Below are positions 20,188 to 30,038 of a stretch of DNA of 64,000 bases, in pieces (the first letter of the stretch is position 1; every line of letters begins with the position of its first letter). The position numbers and the translations under genes were made by a program. The notes under the pieces were generated by a model that saw nothing but the letters and a program-made list of their open reading frames with translations, made no database searches and was not told the DNA's origin. The DNA is taken from positions 992,001 to 1,056,000 of the forward strand of contig NW_024468254.1 of NCBI RefSeq assembly GCF_002104995.1. The letters are read 5' to 3'. This DNA comes from Linderina pennispora (taxonomy: Eukaryota > Kickxellomycota > Kickxellomycetes > Kickxellales > Kickxellaceae).

Positions 20188-20538
20188 ATGCCGCGTACAC
20201 GTGACAAGTTGAAGGACGATGCTAGAATCTTTGCGGGCATAACCAGGTGTCTCATAGGGCAGATGATCCGCAGCGAGCCAATGATGGCAAGAGGAAACGA
20301 TGAGATTCTCACTGCCAGGGAAGATAAGCAGCGAATCCGGAATGAATCGCGCAGGCACAGCTCAGACAGAGCTGCCAGATCCAGCGGTAGCAGTGGCCAT
20401 CCGACTGGTGCATCCCACGGGGCCCAGTATAATGTCGAGCAAAACAGCGAGGTGGATACTGGGCCAGTTGTCGAGAGGCGCCAGGAAGTATTCCGCGAAA
20501 AAGACGAATATAGAAATGCTGCTCCTAACCATCACTGA
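20188..20538 (+). CDS. CsbD-like small protein with degenerate C-terminal motif
   Basis: A 116-aa protein. The N-terminal half (DKLKDDARIFAGITRCLIGQ, then MIRSEPMMARGNDEI, then DKQRI) aligns with the CsbD-like module of the protein at 18291-18650. The C-terminal RRQEVFREKDEY appears to be a decayed form of the GY.DIFG.KP motif. The linker is Ser/Arg/Gly-rich. No strong TATA box is seen upstream, in contrast to its cluster neighbours. It could be a diverging paralog, possibly less active. An upstream in-frame extension to 19870 was not used because it reads like leader. Confidence 0.55.
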   Translation: MPRTRDKLKDDARIFAGITRCLIGQMIRSEPMMARGNDEILTAREDKQRIRNESRRHSSDRAARSSGSSGHPTGASHGAQYNVEQNSEVDTGPVVERRQEVFREKDEYRNAAPNHH

Positions 20539-21079
20539 TATCCCGTCCCGTTTCGTTGACTCCGCGCACTCTCATTCAGTGCCAAAATCTGAGATTAGGG
20601 CTGTGGACTGGTGGTCACAAATGCGGCTGTAGTTTACTCCAAGCTATTCAGTGCAATGCGCCTGAAACGTCGTTCGATGTTGCTGCGCAGAGAGTCGGTA
20701 CAGCAGAGGGCCATATCCACGCGCGTTATACAAGCTGGGCTGCTGGCGAATAGACGACCATGCCGTGTACTACATGCGCAGTCATTCTCGACAATATTAG
20801 TTATTTGCATGTCTCCACTGGATTTACATTCAGCCGTGACTCTGTGTAACCAAATTCACACTTGTGCTTTGTTCAGTCGTGCACCATTCTGAATATTGGT
20901 AAGCAGGATGGGCTGCGTCGGAGAATATAAAGCTGGCCACCAAAGCCTAATCCTGTAGCAGCAGCAACAGCAACAGCAACAGCTTATCTTGCAAGTCTGC
21001 GTGAATTTTCCATCAACACTTTTCCTCATCGAGATTCAGCACAGCTTTGACCATCATCCGCAACTAGAATATCTTCAGC
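20539..21079. other. Intergenic spacer
   Basis: A 541-bp spacer holding the TATA box and the CAG/CAA triplet repeat of the next gene's leader. No gene supported. Confidence 0.5.
20926..20932 (+). promoter_or_regulatory. TATA box
   Basis: TATAAAG 154 bp upstream of the ATG at 21080; the leader contains a CAGCAACAG repeat at about 20958-20982. Confidence 0.55.
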
Positions 21080-21379
21080 ATGCCGCGCACCGGAGACCAG
21101 ATCAAAGAAAACATCAATATGGCTGTTGGTGAAGTAAAGCAGCACCTTGGCCACCTCATGAAGAACGAGAAAATGACAAGAGGTGGCGCCGAAGAGGTAG
21201 CCCGGGCAAAGGTGAACCTGGAGCAGATCCACAACGAGGCACCCGAACGTGCAGCAGAGTCCGCCGTCAGAAACACCGGCAAACGCCCTTCAATTGTCGG
21301 CGGCTTTGGCAACCGAGTCCGCGAGGCGGTCGGCGAAGTGGCCGACAATGTGCGTAGCCTGGGACACAAGAAGGATTAG
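21080..21379 (+). CDS. CsbD-like small protein
   Basis: A 99-aa hydrophilic protein. Residues about 5-45 (GDQIKENINMAVGEVKQHLG, then HLMKNEKMTRGGAEEVARAK) form the clearest CsbD-like domain of the cluster: a helix with a G.VK..LG core followed by a G-A-E stretch. A second amphipathic helix (GNRVREAVGEVADNVRSLG) ends the protein, and the GY..IFGKKP motif is absent. Family members such as bacterial CsbD and fungal Hmp1-like proteins are small and often stress-induced. It converges on the MFS gene at 21509. Confidence 0.7.
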   Translation: MPRTGDQIKENINMAVGEVKQHLGHLMKNEKMTRGGAEEVARAKVNLEQIHNEAPERAAESAVRNTGKRPSIVGGFGNRVREAVGEVADNVRSLGHKKD

Positions 21380-21428
21380 AAATCGGAATGTCTGATATTC
21401 TAAACTATAACATACCTCTTTCTTTTTG

Positions 21429-21462
21429 GAGAGTTGGAAAAAGGATAGCAAAAACAATATAC
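21429..21462 (+). repeat. 34-bp 3'-flank repeat, copy 1
   Basis: A 34-bp segment identical to 24490-24523. Each copy lies just beyond the stop codon of one of the two minus-strand MFS genes, about 45 bp from it. Confidence 0.85.
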
Positions 21463-21508
21463 AGAAATATCTATAGCGTAAAGTGGCCGTGTAGCACCTG
21501 TCTCCATA

Positions 21509-22888
21509 CTACACCTTCTGGAGGAATCGCTTGCTAGGCAGCTTGCGGATAATATGGAAACGCAGACCGAGGACGACGATCCCTGAGAAGAGAATGAACA
21601 TGGCTGAGAAGATGATGGTGTTGGTGAAGCCCTGGCGCTTATCGTACAGGTCAAAGATGCGGCCCTGTGAGAGGTTTCCAGAGAGCACGCCGATGCCAGC
21701 AAACAGGTTGGTCATACCCATGACGCTGGCCATCACGTCCTGGTCAAAGTACGTTGAGACCAGAACCGGGTTGATGGAGATGAATGTCGGTGAAATCATT
21801 CCATACAGTGCACACAGCGCATACAGCGGCCCAAGGCTGTTGGCCTTCATCCACAGCGGCATCTGGATGATAACCGTGGCAAAGTCGCTAATGACCAGCA
21901 TGTTGATGCTTCCGATCTTGTCAGCAATGTACCCAGCCGCGATGCGGCCAACGGCACTGCCGGCGTTCAGAACAAGCAGCAGATTCGAGCCATCCTGCAG
22001 CGTGCCGCCGAGCAGCTTTGCAGTTGAGCCGATGTAGAAAGTCAGTGCCCAGTAGCCGATGTACATTGCTGTCGCCTCGATGGAAATCAGCCAGAAGGTC
22101 ATCCTCTTGGTGGCATTCCACTCAAACAGGTTCTTGCGGGGCTTGGCTGGCACACGGCGGTAGTAGAACATGTTCATGATGCCGGTAATGGCAAATGTGA
22201 GGATGCCAAGGATCCGCAGCGCCCACGCAGCGCCCAGGTTTTCAAGCATTGCCTGGGTGGCGGCAGTGAACCACAGACCGCCGAAGCTGCTGCCTGCAAC
22301 AGCAATTCCATTGGCGACACCGCGGTACTTGTTGAACCACTGTGGTGGAATGGAAAGGCTAGGGGCAATCAGGAAGGAAGCGCCAATACCGAACAGCACA
22401 CCTTGGGTCAGAATCAGCTGCCAAACTTGGTTGGCAAATGATGCCAAAATATAGGCGACAGTGCAGAGAACAGTTCCGATATATGCTGTAGGACGGTACC
22501 CGATCTTGTCCGCCAATGCACCAGTGATGATATTGCAGCCCAGCATGAGTGAGGTGATAAGCGTACCGATCCATGAGAGTGTCGTGGCAGGCGTGCCGAC
22601 GAACCGTTCAGTCAGATAGTATGTTGAGAAAACGCCGTACGAATTGGATGCACCAAAGATAAACATGTAGTTGATGCAGACAGCGATTGTCGGAATCCAG
22701 CCAAACGCACAGTCCTGGGGACGCACCTTGGGACCGTCATCTTCAGCGACTGACACATCGGTCTTCTCCTCATCTGACTGAGGACGCGAAAGGTGCTTTT
22801 CCAAATGATTCTCAGTGTATTGCACTGGCATCTGCTCCACCTGTTGAGGCTCGCTCGTTATTGATTCTGTCGTGCCGTGCCCTTGCAT
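21509..22888 (-). CDS. MFS transporter, monocarboxylate-transporter-like, copy 1
   Basis: A 459-aa major facilitator with 12 predicted membrane segments after a ~65-aa hydrophilic, acidic N-terminus. The start of the membrane domain, DCAFGWIPTIAVCINYMFIFG, resembles the SLC16/MCT-like fungal group (DGGWGW-type motif), and the loop after TM2 reads GALADKIGYRPT. The likely role is proton-coupled transport of a monocarboxylate or related metabolite at the plasma membrane; the substrate is not predictable. It is a tandem paralog of the next gene with closely similar sequence throughout. A TATAAAAG box sits 88 bp upstream. Confidence 0.85.
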   Translation of the reverse strand: MQGHGTTESITSEPQQVEQMPVQYTENHLEKHLSRPQSDEEKTDVSVAEDDGPKVRPQDCAFGWIPTIAVCINYMFIFGASNSYGVFSTYYLTERFVGTPATTLSWIGTLITSLMLGCNIITGALADKIGYRPTAYIGTVLCTVAYILASFANQVWQLILTQGVLFGIGASFLIAPSLSIPPQWFNKYRGVANGIAVAGSSFGGLWFTAATQAMLENLGAAWALRILGILTFAITGIMNMFYYRRVPAKPRKNLFEWNATKRMTFWLISIEATAMYIGYWALTFYIGSTAKLLGGTLQDGSNLLLVLNAGSAVGRIAAGYIADKIGSINMLVISDFATVIIQMPLWMKANSLGPLYALCALYGMISPTFISINPVLVSTYFDQDVMASVMGMTNLFAGIGVLSGNLSQGRIFDLYDKRQGFTNTIIFSAMFILFSGIVVLGLRFHIIRKLPSKRFLQKV

Positions 22889-22975
22889 GAGAGTACAAAT
22901 GAAAGTATGACTGGGACAAAGGGAAAGACCTGGGTAAGATGAAGATTGGGCGAGAACGCCAGTCAGAATGAACTG

Positions 22976-22983
22976 CTTTTATA
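22976..22983 (-). promoter_or_regulatory. TATA box of MFS copy 1
   Basis: TATAAAAG on the minus strand, 88 bp upstream of the ATG. Confidence 0.6.
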
Positions 22984-24489
22984 GCAGCCTTGTGCTGTCG
23001 AGCTACTGAACTGGAAGCGAGGTTTGGGGAAGACACAGGATTGGCATTAGTTGGCAGCTGCGTCTTTGGCTTTTGTTGAGCATAGGGCAGTGTTGCTAGC
23101 AACGGAGGGAGGGCGCTGATGATCGTGGAAGATAGATTTTGCGTGAATTCCGAAAAAGAAGTTTCTTCAAAAGTCATCGATTCTATTAGAAGGGTGCTGT
23201 TTTGGAAATTCTCCGCTAAGCGAGGAGATTTTTTTTCGATTGCATTGTGACCGAGGAATCAGGATCCGCAGCTCTGGAGTGTGTGCATCCCACTTCGCAG
23301 GTACAAGCAAGGTGTGCACCACGGGTCAAGGGATCCCATGCTCTCCAGCAGAGCAATGAGTCCCATGCAAAAAGATAGCTCTGCATATCGCGTAAACGCA
23401 GTCACATTTTGTAGAAATCACAGCGATACCCTCAGAAACATGACAAGCGGCACATGTAGTATCAAAGTTAAAAGTAAGCAGGTATGAGAGCAGGTTATGT
23501 CCTGCTCTATTATTACGATTAAACCCGCACGCGTAGCAGAGCAACGACAAGACGACAAGACAAAACGACTCAGAGAAAGCCCTGCCATGGGCGGCGAAAA
23601 AATTTCTTGGCATGTTGCAACAGCAAACAAAAATGGAAACAGATAGTAGAGCGATTTGCATCCGCCTTGTGACGCTAGCGCCGTATACTCACAATTCTTC
23701 TGCGGATTCCGACACATGCAACGCACACCAACTGTCCACACCTGCCCAGGAAGAGTAAAAATAATGATTGTAAACAAGGCGGAAAATAATCATCAATAGG
23801 CATATTCCTGGTTGCTGCTGGTGTGCAGCCAGAATGGCTGGAATGTGCTCGTCTAGTGATGTAAGGCTCTTTCCATGATCTGCCTGAAAGATAAATTCTC
23901 CGCCACACTCCAGCACGAGACTGGTGTAGAGCAGGACCAGAATACGGTGTCCGATCAGTAATCGAGCTGTTGATATGCAAAATGCATTGCTATGCGTACA
24001 GTCAACAAAAATAACTGCCCAAGCAATATATTTCAACACTATACAACGATGTGATAAGCGCAAACGGTATTTATCCAGACCTTATCATCTGGATGTTTTC
24101 ATCTCTATGCTAGTACACGATACGAAGACAAAGTAGGAAGAAATGAAAGAAAATTTTAATGTTTTCTGGCAAGCGTCGACCCTTGTGTTAATAGTTGATG
24201 AGGTAGCCCCTGAAGACCCCAAAGCATGTACTAGCCATGGCCCTTTGCTAGTATTGTTTGAATGTCAAATTCTGTCTACCTGTGCTTGAGCACATATCTT
24301 TCTCGTGATGTCATGCGAATGGATGGAAATGTAATATAATGCATGCCACGCACTTTTATACCGACGCTTCTACATATTCCATTACAATAGATGTTGATAG
24401 TGGCCTTTGTGTTTCTAATCTAGGAATGACATTTGTTATATCAAGAAATGTCCAAGAAAAAAGTAAAAAAGAAAATTAACCCTTTTTAT

Positions 24490-24523
24490 GAGAGTTGGAA
24501 AAAGGATAGCAAAAACAATATAC
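24490..24523 (+). repeat. 34-bp 3'-flank repeat, copy 2
   Basis: Identical to 21429-21462; lies downstream of the second MFS gene in the equivalent position. Confidence 0.85.
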
Positions 24524-24568
24524 AAGAGGGGTTTCTATAAATTTGAAAAGCCTGGGCTTTCCCGTAAT

Positions 24569-25930
24569 TTACACCTTCTGCAGGAACCTTTTGTTGTCTG
24601 ACTTGCGGATGACATGGACGCGCAAGAGATAGACGACGATTCCTGAGAAGAGAATGAACATGGCCGAGAAGATGATGGTGTTGTTGAAGCCCTGGCGCTT
24701 ATCGTAACGGTCAACAATATGGCCCTGCGAGAGATTACCGGCCAGACCGCCAACACCCGCAAACATATTGGCCATGCCCATGACGCTGGCAAGGATGTCC
24801 TGGTCGAAATACGTGGCTACGATGACGGCGTTGATCGAGATGAAGGTCGGCGAGAACATCCCGTACAGAATGCAGAGTGCGTACAGCTGGCCAATGCTCT
24901 TGGCGGTCATCCAAATCGACATCTGGATGACGACTGTTAGCACATCACTGACCACCAGGGTGTTGATATTTCCAGCCTTGTCAGCAATATACCCAGCACC
25001 AATTCTCCCAATGGCGCTGCCTGCGTTCAATGCAAGCAGCAGGTTTGAGCCATCCCGCGACGTGCCGCCGAGTTGAAGTGCTGCGGTACCGACATAGAAA
25101 GTGACCGCCCAATAGCCGACGTAGATGGCTGCACCCTCAATGGCAATGAGCCAGAAGGTCATGCTCCTGAACGCCTTCAGCTCAAACAGGTTCTTGCGCG
25201 GCTTTGCGGGCACGCGCCGCTGGTAGAACATATTCATAACACCTGTAACCACAAATGTTAGAATGCCAAGGATCCGCAGCGCCCACGCAGCACCCAGATT
25301 GTCAAGCATTGCCTGGGTGGCGGCAGTAAACCACAGACCACCAAAACTGCTACCTGCGACAGCAATACCATTAGCGATACCACGGTACTTGACGAACCAC
25401 TGCGGCGGGATCGACACGCTGGGTGCGAACAAGAACGATGCACCGATGCCAAACAACACGCCCTGGGTTAGAATCAGCTGCCAGACCTGGTTGGCAAACG
25501 ACGCTAGAATATACGCAAGCGAGCACAGCACAGTGCCGACGTATGCCGTGCGACGGAACCCGAGTTTGTCGGCCAGTGCACCGGTGACGATGTTGCAGCC
25601 CAGCATCATTGTCGGAATCAGCGTGCCGATCCAGGCCAGCGTCGTGGCAGGCGTGCCGACGAACCGTTCATTCAGATAGTAGGTCGAAAAGACACCATAC
25701 GAGTTGGACGCGCCGAACATGAACATGTAGTTGATGCAGACAGCCAGCGTAGGAATCCAGCCGTAGGCGCAGTCGGGAGGACGCACTTTCGGACTGCTGT
25801 CCTCAGCGATGGACACGTCGGTCTTCTCGTCAGAGGGCGCATGCGAGGGATTCTTTTCCAGCGAGGTGTCCTGGGGCGGCATGTAGTTGGTTTCGACGGC
25901 CAAGGCTGTGGGTTTATCAACAGGATCCAT
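24569..25930 (-). CDS. MFS transporter, monocarboxylate-transporter-like, copy 2
   Basis: A 453-aa paralog of the neighbouring transporter, with 12 membrane segments and nearly the same motifs (DCAYGWIPTLAVCINYMFMFG, GALADKLGFRRT). Differences concentrate in the N-terminal tail and around TM7-TM8. The start MDPVDKP is chosen because it aligns with the paralog's hydrophilic tail; the open upstream frame to 26155 is leader-like. A TATAAAC element lies 84-90 bp upstream, the same spacing as in copy 1. The pair indicates a local tandem duplication with the promoter and 3' flank included. Confidence 0.85.
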   Translation of the reverse strand: MDPVDKPTALAVETNYMPPQDTSLEKNPSHAPSDEKTDVSIAEDSSPKVRPPDCAYGWIPTLAVCINYMFMFGASNSYGVFSTYYLNERFVGTPATTLAWIGTLIPTMMLGCNIVTGALADKLGFRRTAYVGTVLCSLAYILASFANQVWQLILTQGVLFGIGASFLFAPSVSIPPQWFVKYRGIANGIAVAGSSFGGLWFTAATQAMLDNLGAAWALRILGILTFVVTGVMNMFYQRRVPAKPRKNLFELKAFRSMTFWLIAIEGAAIYVGYWAVTFYVGTAALQLGGTSRDGSNLLLALNAGSAIGRIGAGYIADKAGNINTLVVSDVLTVVIQMSIWMTAKSIGQLYALCILYGMFSPTFISINAVIVATYFDQDILASVMGMANMFAGVGGLAGNLSQGHIVDRYDKRQGFNNTIIFSAMFILFSGIVVYLLRVHVIRKSDNKRFLQKV

Positions 25931-26492
25931 CTCGGAGACTAAAGGAAAGCGGAAGAGGTAGGGCTGAAAAAGATAATGAGGAGCCGGCCGAGGGTGTAGG
26001 GAGGAAGCTGCCCGTTTATATTCACTATTGCCCGGTCTGCTCTGCTGTGTTTGCCATAGGCCGATCTCGTACTGAAGTACTACCACTGAAGAGGTGGGGG
26101 CTGCCGATGCTCGGATTGGCAGCGGATGCAAATGGCTCGGTCGCTTTTCTGCCAAAAGTCCACAAATCTACTGACAAAATCCGTGACAAGCCTGTCCCGA
26201 ACACCGAGATTCATGCGAGTAGGATGATGATCTGTGGCAGGCACTAGCTTTTAGCGGAGAATTTTTCTAAACACGGTCTTGCGTTGGAGGGGATTCCACA
26301 TGTGCACGAGGGTTGCTATGCAAAATGGGCACGGTGACTCGCAGGATACTGCTTGCGTTCATTCAGTGGCATACTCGCTTTCATGTGGCCAAAATGAACT
26401 TTCATTATGTATCAAGTTCTGCGCACGGGCCTTGTCTGGTATGAGCAGTTTTATGTGTGAGACATGCGCAGAAATGCTTGTGTATGTGCGAT
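25931..26492. other. Intergenic: MFS copy 2 promoter and SWA2 3' flank
   Basis: A 562-bp spacer; apart from the TATA element nothing is recognised. Confidence 0.5.
26014..26020 (-). promoter_or_regulatory. TATA box of MFS copy 2
   Basis: TATAAAC on the minus strand, about 87 bp upstream of the ATG. Confidence 0.55.
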
Positions 26493-28721
26493 TTAGCTGA
26501 TCCCTTCCTGTGTCTTGAACGCATCCCAGGCCTCATTCAACGTGCTGAACACATTTGCCGAGATCATTTTTGTCTTGACATCCAGGTCCTTGTCGAGCTT
26601 GTCCGGATGCAATCTGGCAATGGCCCGCATATACGCCCTCTTGACCTTGTTCGGCTCCAGGATCTCATGCATGCCAATCGGCTTGAACGTCAGCAACAGC
26701 GTGTGCAGGCTCGACAGCAGCGCACGGATATTCTGGCGCTTGCCGTCACGCCACTGGGCCAGCATTGCATCGACCTCGTCGTTGATGGCCAGGCGCTGGG
26801 CATCTTCCTCCTGCTTCGCCCTCTCCTGGCGCCGCATCTCGCCAACCGCCGCCGAGTTCTCGACGCTGGCGGTAGCGGGACCGCCAGTGCTCTTGACGTG
26901 CGACATCGAGATGGACGCAAACACATTGGCCAGATCTTCGGCTCGCGGCTCGGGCTTCTTCACTGGCTTCTTCACCGGCTGCGCAATCCCCAGGGCCTTC
27001 TCGCACCGCTGGATGCCGCGCACGGCCTGCTGGCGCGACGACGGGTCGCGTGCAATTTCGCGCAAAGCCTTCCAGTCAGCGTACGCGTCTTGGTACCGCT
27101 CCGCAGCCTCGTTAGCCTCGCCGCGCCGCTGGAGCGCCTTGCTGCGCTGCTCCTCCAGCCCAATGGTCTCGGTGCTGTCCAGCGCAATGGAGCCATGGGC
27201 GCGGTATTTCTCGTACAGTTCCAGCGACGCCGTGCAGTCGGCCAGGCTCTGCTTGGCTTCGCCGTTGCGCGCATACGCCAGGGCACGGTTGTTGTAGAGC
27301 ACAATCAGGATCGGGTGGTCGGCTGTGTGCTGGGACACGCGCCTGATTGCAAGGGAGTAGCCGGCGATGGCGTCGCCGAACTGGCCCAGCTTGAACTTAT
27401 CGTTGGCGTTGCCCTTGATTGTGCGTGACTCGCGCAGAATGTTCGCTGCCAACTGGGGCACAGGGGTCGACTGCGCAGACCTGGGGGCTGATGGCGGCTG
27501 TCGCTGCTGCGGCGGCCGTGGGGGCTGGGTGGGCGCGGTTCGGGCTGCGGAGACAGGTGGGGGCTGGGCACGGCGCTGTGGGGCGGCAGGTCCGGACTCA
27601 AGCACATCGCCAAAGTCAATAAACGCTGATGTCTCCTGCTGGCTCCTTCCTGCTGACCTCGCCAGCTGTGGCTCGGCCCTCCTTGGCGGTTCTGGCTCGG
27701 CGCTCCTTGCGGGCTGCCCGCCCCGTCTACGCGACGACACATAGACCTCCTCTTCGTCCGACGAATCGTCCCTGTATCGCTGCATGTTCGGGTTATTGGA
27801 CGGCCACCCGGACTTCCACAGCTCGTCGGTATTCTCTCTCCGCCTCTGGTCCTGCAGCGACTCTTGCATTTCAGTGATCTTCTTCTTGCCAAAGGCGAAC
27901 AGCGAATTGGCCTGCTTCCACACAGACGCACCGATCTCGTTGGCTGCGGCCACCAGCGAGTCAGAACCACCAGCAAACATATCGCGGGGCTGCCGAGGCT
28001 GGCGATTGTACGAGTACCCGGTGCCGTCATCGTCCGATGACTCGTCGTGAAAGCGCTGCGACGGTTGCCGGTGCATCTGGCGCTCGGCTGACTTTTGCTC
28101 GCGCAGCAGCTGAATGGCCTTGCGTGTACTGCCGCCCGACAGCTCCAGCGCCGACCGCGCCTGGTCTGCCGAGAACCCGTGCTCGACGATCTGTGCAATC
28201 TCGAAGTCACGATCAACGCCTGCGGGCTGGCTGGCCGCTGGCGGCGGATTGATATCCATGGGGATCGGCTCGTCATCGTCCAGCAGGATGGGCGCTGTGG
28301 CCGCTGCATTGGGCCTGGGTGCGGGTGCTGCCATGGGCTGTTTAGGTGCGGGCTGGCTCGGTGACGCAAACGGGTCAAAGTCCATGGCGGTGCTCTGCGG
28401 CACTGGCGTGTGCGACACTGACCGCGGCGTTGAGGCCCGCTCCAGCGCGTCGAAATTCCACAAGCCGTCCGCAGCGCTTGTTTGCGATGGCTTTGGCGAA
28501 GCCGACGGCGAATTGCGCGACTTTTGCTCCAGCTGCTCGCGCAGGGTCAGCTTAGACCTGTCGCTTGGCTTGGCTGTGCTCGTAAACGACACGAGCTCGC
28601 CGAATGGGTCGTCCTTGCTCTGCGTCTGCTTGCTCATGGGCGAGACTTGGCCAGCACTGCGGCTAGGCGTCGTGCTCCCGCCGCTTCTGTTCTGCCAATT
28701 CAGGCCGCGAAAGTCATCCAT
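26493..28721 (-). CDS. SWA2: Auxilin-like clathrin-uncoating J protein (Swa2)
   Basis: A 742-aa protein with the Swa2/auxilin layout. A long disordered N-terminus carries DPF motifs (DDPFGEL, DFDPFASP) that typically bind clathrin adaptors. A UBA-like domain spans about 168-210 (DFEIAQIVEHGFSADQARSAL). A three-repeat TPR region spans about 420-560 (ANDKFKLGQFGDAIAGYSLAI; YNNRALAYARNGEAKQSLADC; KALQRRGEANEAAERYQDA). The C-terminal J domain carries the HPD triad in ARLHPDKLD. It recruits Hsp70 to strip clathrin from vesicles in the cytosol. No intron is visible; CWC15 lies 78 bp upstream on the same strand. Confidence 0.93.
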   Translation of the reverse strand: MDDFRGLNWQNRSGGSTTPSRSAGQVSPMSKQTQSKDDPFGELVSFTSTAKPSDRSKLTLREQLEQKSRNSPSASPKPSQTSAADGLWNFDALERASTPRSVSHTPVPQSTAMDFDPFASPSQPAPKQPMAAPAPRPNAAATAPILLDDDEPIPMDINPPPAASQPAGVDRDFEIAQIVEHGFSADQARSALELSGGSTRKAIQLLREQKSAERQMHRQPSQRFHDESSDDDGTGYSYNRQPRQPRDMFAGGSDSLVAAANEIGASVWKQANSLFAFGKKKITEMQESLQDQRRRENTDELWKSGWPSNNPNMQRYRDDSSDEEEVYVSSRRRGGQPARSAEPEPPRRAEPQLARSAGRSQQETSAFIDFGDVLESGPAAPQRRAQPPPVSAARTAPTQPPRPPQQRQPPSAPRSAQSTPVPQLAANILRESRTIKGNANDKFKLGQFGDAIAGYSLAIRRVSQHTADHPILIVLYNNRALAYARNGEAKQSLADCTASLELYEKYRAHGSIALDSTETIGLEEQRSKALQRRGEANEAAERYQDAYADWKALREIARDPSSRQQAVRGIQRCEKALGIAQPVKKPVKKPEPRAEDLANVFASISMSHVKSTGGPATASVENSAAVGEMRRQERAKQEEDAQRLAINDEVDAMLAQWRDGKRQNIRALLSSLHTLLLTFKPIGMHEILEPNKVKRAYMRAIARLHPDKLDKDLDVKTKMISANVFSTLNEAWDAFKTQEGIS

Positions 28722-28799
28722 CTGGAATTTGCTGTATTTAAAAAAAGAAGGGGTAAGACAAAGAGCAGGTTGCTGCCAAGCGGAGAGCCTGGGCAGATT

Positions 28800-29453
28800 T
28801 CAGCGAACGTACTTTTTCATAAACTTGCGGTGGAAGTCGGACCGCAACATGTCATTGATGAACCGCTTTTTTGGCTTGTCGTCATCGCCCCGCGCCTGGT
28901 TCCGGAACACAACGTCGTCATCCCACCTCCGCTTGACGCTAAAGTCCTTCTTCCCCAGCAGCGGGTTGTCGCCCAGCGCCGACACCTTCTCGGCCTGCTC
29001 CTCCAGGGCCTCCTGCTCCTCGCGCGCCTTCTCCTCTGCACGCTCGCGCTTGATTTTCTCGAGCTCGCGCATTAGCATGGCCGTCTCGTCTTCGCTGTCC
29101 GAATCGCTGGACTCGTCGGCCGAGCTCCCGCCGTCATTGCTGTCGTCTGCTTCGTCGTCGGATGATTCGGCGTCGAGCCGCTGTGCCATCTCGATAAATT
29201 TGAGCTTCTCTTGCGGGTCGTCGGGGGCGTGCGCGCCGTTTTTTATGCGCCTGGATTCAAAGTGCCTGCGCTCGGCTTCGCGCAGCTCTTCTTTGAGATC
29301 CTCGATCGTGTACTCGTCCTCGTTGCTCTGGCCCGGCTGCCGGTACTTCAGCTTGGTGTGGCTGGCGAGATCGGTCTTGTGCTGCTGGTACGTAATCACC
29401 ACTGTCTCCTTGCCCCGCGCGGGGTCGAACGTTGGTCTAGCTGCTGTGGTCAT
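28800..29453 (-). CDS. CWC15: Cwc15/Cwf15, spliceosome component
   Basis: A 217-aa protein of the Cwc15 family, part of the Prp19-associated (NTC) spliceosome. The N-terminus MTTAARPTFDPARG and the C-terminus (LLGKKDFSVKRRWDDDVVF then RDFHRKFMKKYVR-like ending) are the family's conserved ends. The middle is a Lys-Tyr-Arg segment (HTKLKYRQPGQ), an acidic Ser/Asp stretch (SSDDEADDS...DSDSEDE) and a long charged coiled coil. The internal ATG at 29453 is chosen because family members begin this way; the open extension to 29633 includes a poly-Phe stretch read from an A-rich leader. Confidence 0.93.
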   Translation of the reverse strand: MTTAARPTFDPARGKETVVITYQQHKTDLASHTKLKYRQPGQSNEDEYTIEDLKEELREAERRHFESRRIKNGAHAPDDPQEKLKFIEMAQRLDAESSDDEADDSNDGGSSADESSDSDSEDETAMLMRELEKIKRERAEEKAREEQEALEEQAEKVSALGDNPLLGKKDFSVKRRWDDDVVFRNQARGDDDKPKKRFINDMLRSDFHRKFMKKYVR

Positions 29454-29654
29454 GTTGTGGAAAAAAAAAAAAGCTGGGTTTGTGAAAGATATAATATACC
29501 AGTCGCCGCCTGGCCTGCGGACTGACCGCCTGAGCCCAAACACATTTTCCAGATCAATCCAAACTATGGCATTTTCCACAGTCACAACAAAATACTGAAA
29601 GGACCCCTCACGTTGCAAACAGAAAGACGACAAAAGGAAATACTATGAAGGCAT

Positions 29655-30038
29655 CTAGTGGTGCTCGGCGTGCTTGTGGTGCTTCAGGTGCATAAAGTAG
29701 TGGATAGAGTATCCGCTGACCAGCAGAGCGCCAATAACGTGCACGATCGGGGCACCCGACGGCTTGTCTCCGCCGATGTAGCGCGCGTAGTAGCGGGCCA
29801 GGGGGCCGCCGCGGGCCGCCGGGGCCGCAAGCTCGCCCTTGGGCAGACCGCGGTACAGCGACACCACCTTGCTGATGTCCTTCACCGACGCTGCGACGCC
29901 AGAGGCTGCCTCGGGAGCCGCCGACTCACCGGCGCGCGCCGCGAATCCAATGTTGGGCGGAATGATCTCGCGAAGGCTCGAGTAGTTGCGCAGGGCAGTG
30001 GTGCGCTTGAGCATGGTCCGTCCAATAACAGCGTTCAT
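29655..30038 (-). CDS. ATP17: Mitochondrial ATP synthase subunit f (Atp17)
   Basis: A 127-aa precursor of the Fo-sector subunit f in the inner mitochondrial membrane. The N-terminus is basic and hydroxylated (GRTMLKRTTALRNYSS), typical of a presequence. The mature part reads VVSLYRGLPKGE, then ARYYARYIGGDKPSGAP, a single membrane helix (VHVIGALLVSGYSIHYFMHL) and a His/Lys-rich C-terminus (KHHKHAEHH), matching fungal Atp17. Subunit f helps stabilise the Fo complex and dimers. No intron is visible. Confidence 0.9.
   Translation of the reverse strand: MNAVIGRTMLKRTTALRNYSSLREIIPPNIGFAARAGESAAPEAASGVAASVKDISKVVSLYRGLPKGELAAPAARGGPLARYYARYIGGDKPSGAPIVHVIGALLVSGYSIHYFMHLKHHKHAEHH

Larger units (their letters stand above)
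22889..24568. other. Intergenic region between the two MFS genes
   Basis: About 1.7 kb. It holds the promoter of copy 1 and the 3' flank of copy 2 including the 34-bp repeat at 24490-24523. Scattered short open frames are not gene-like. Confidence 0.5.
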
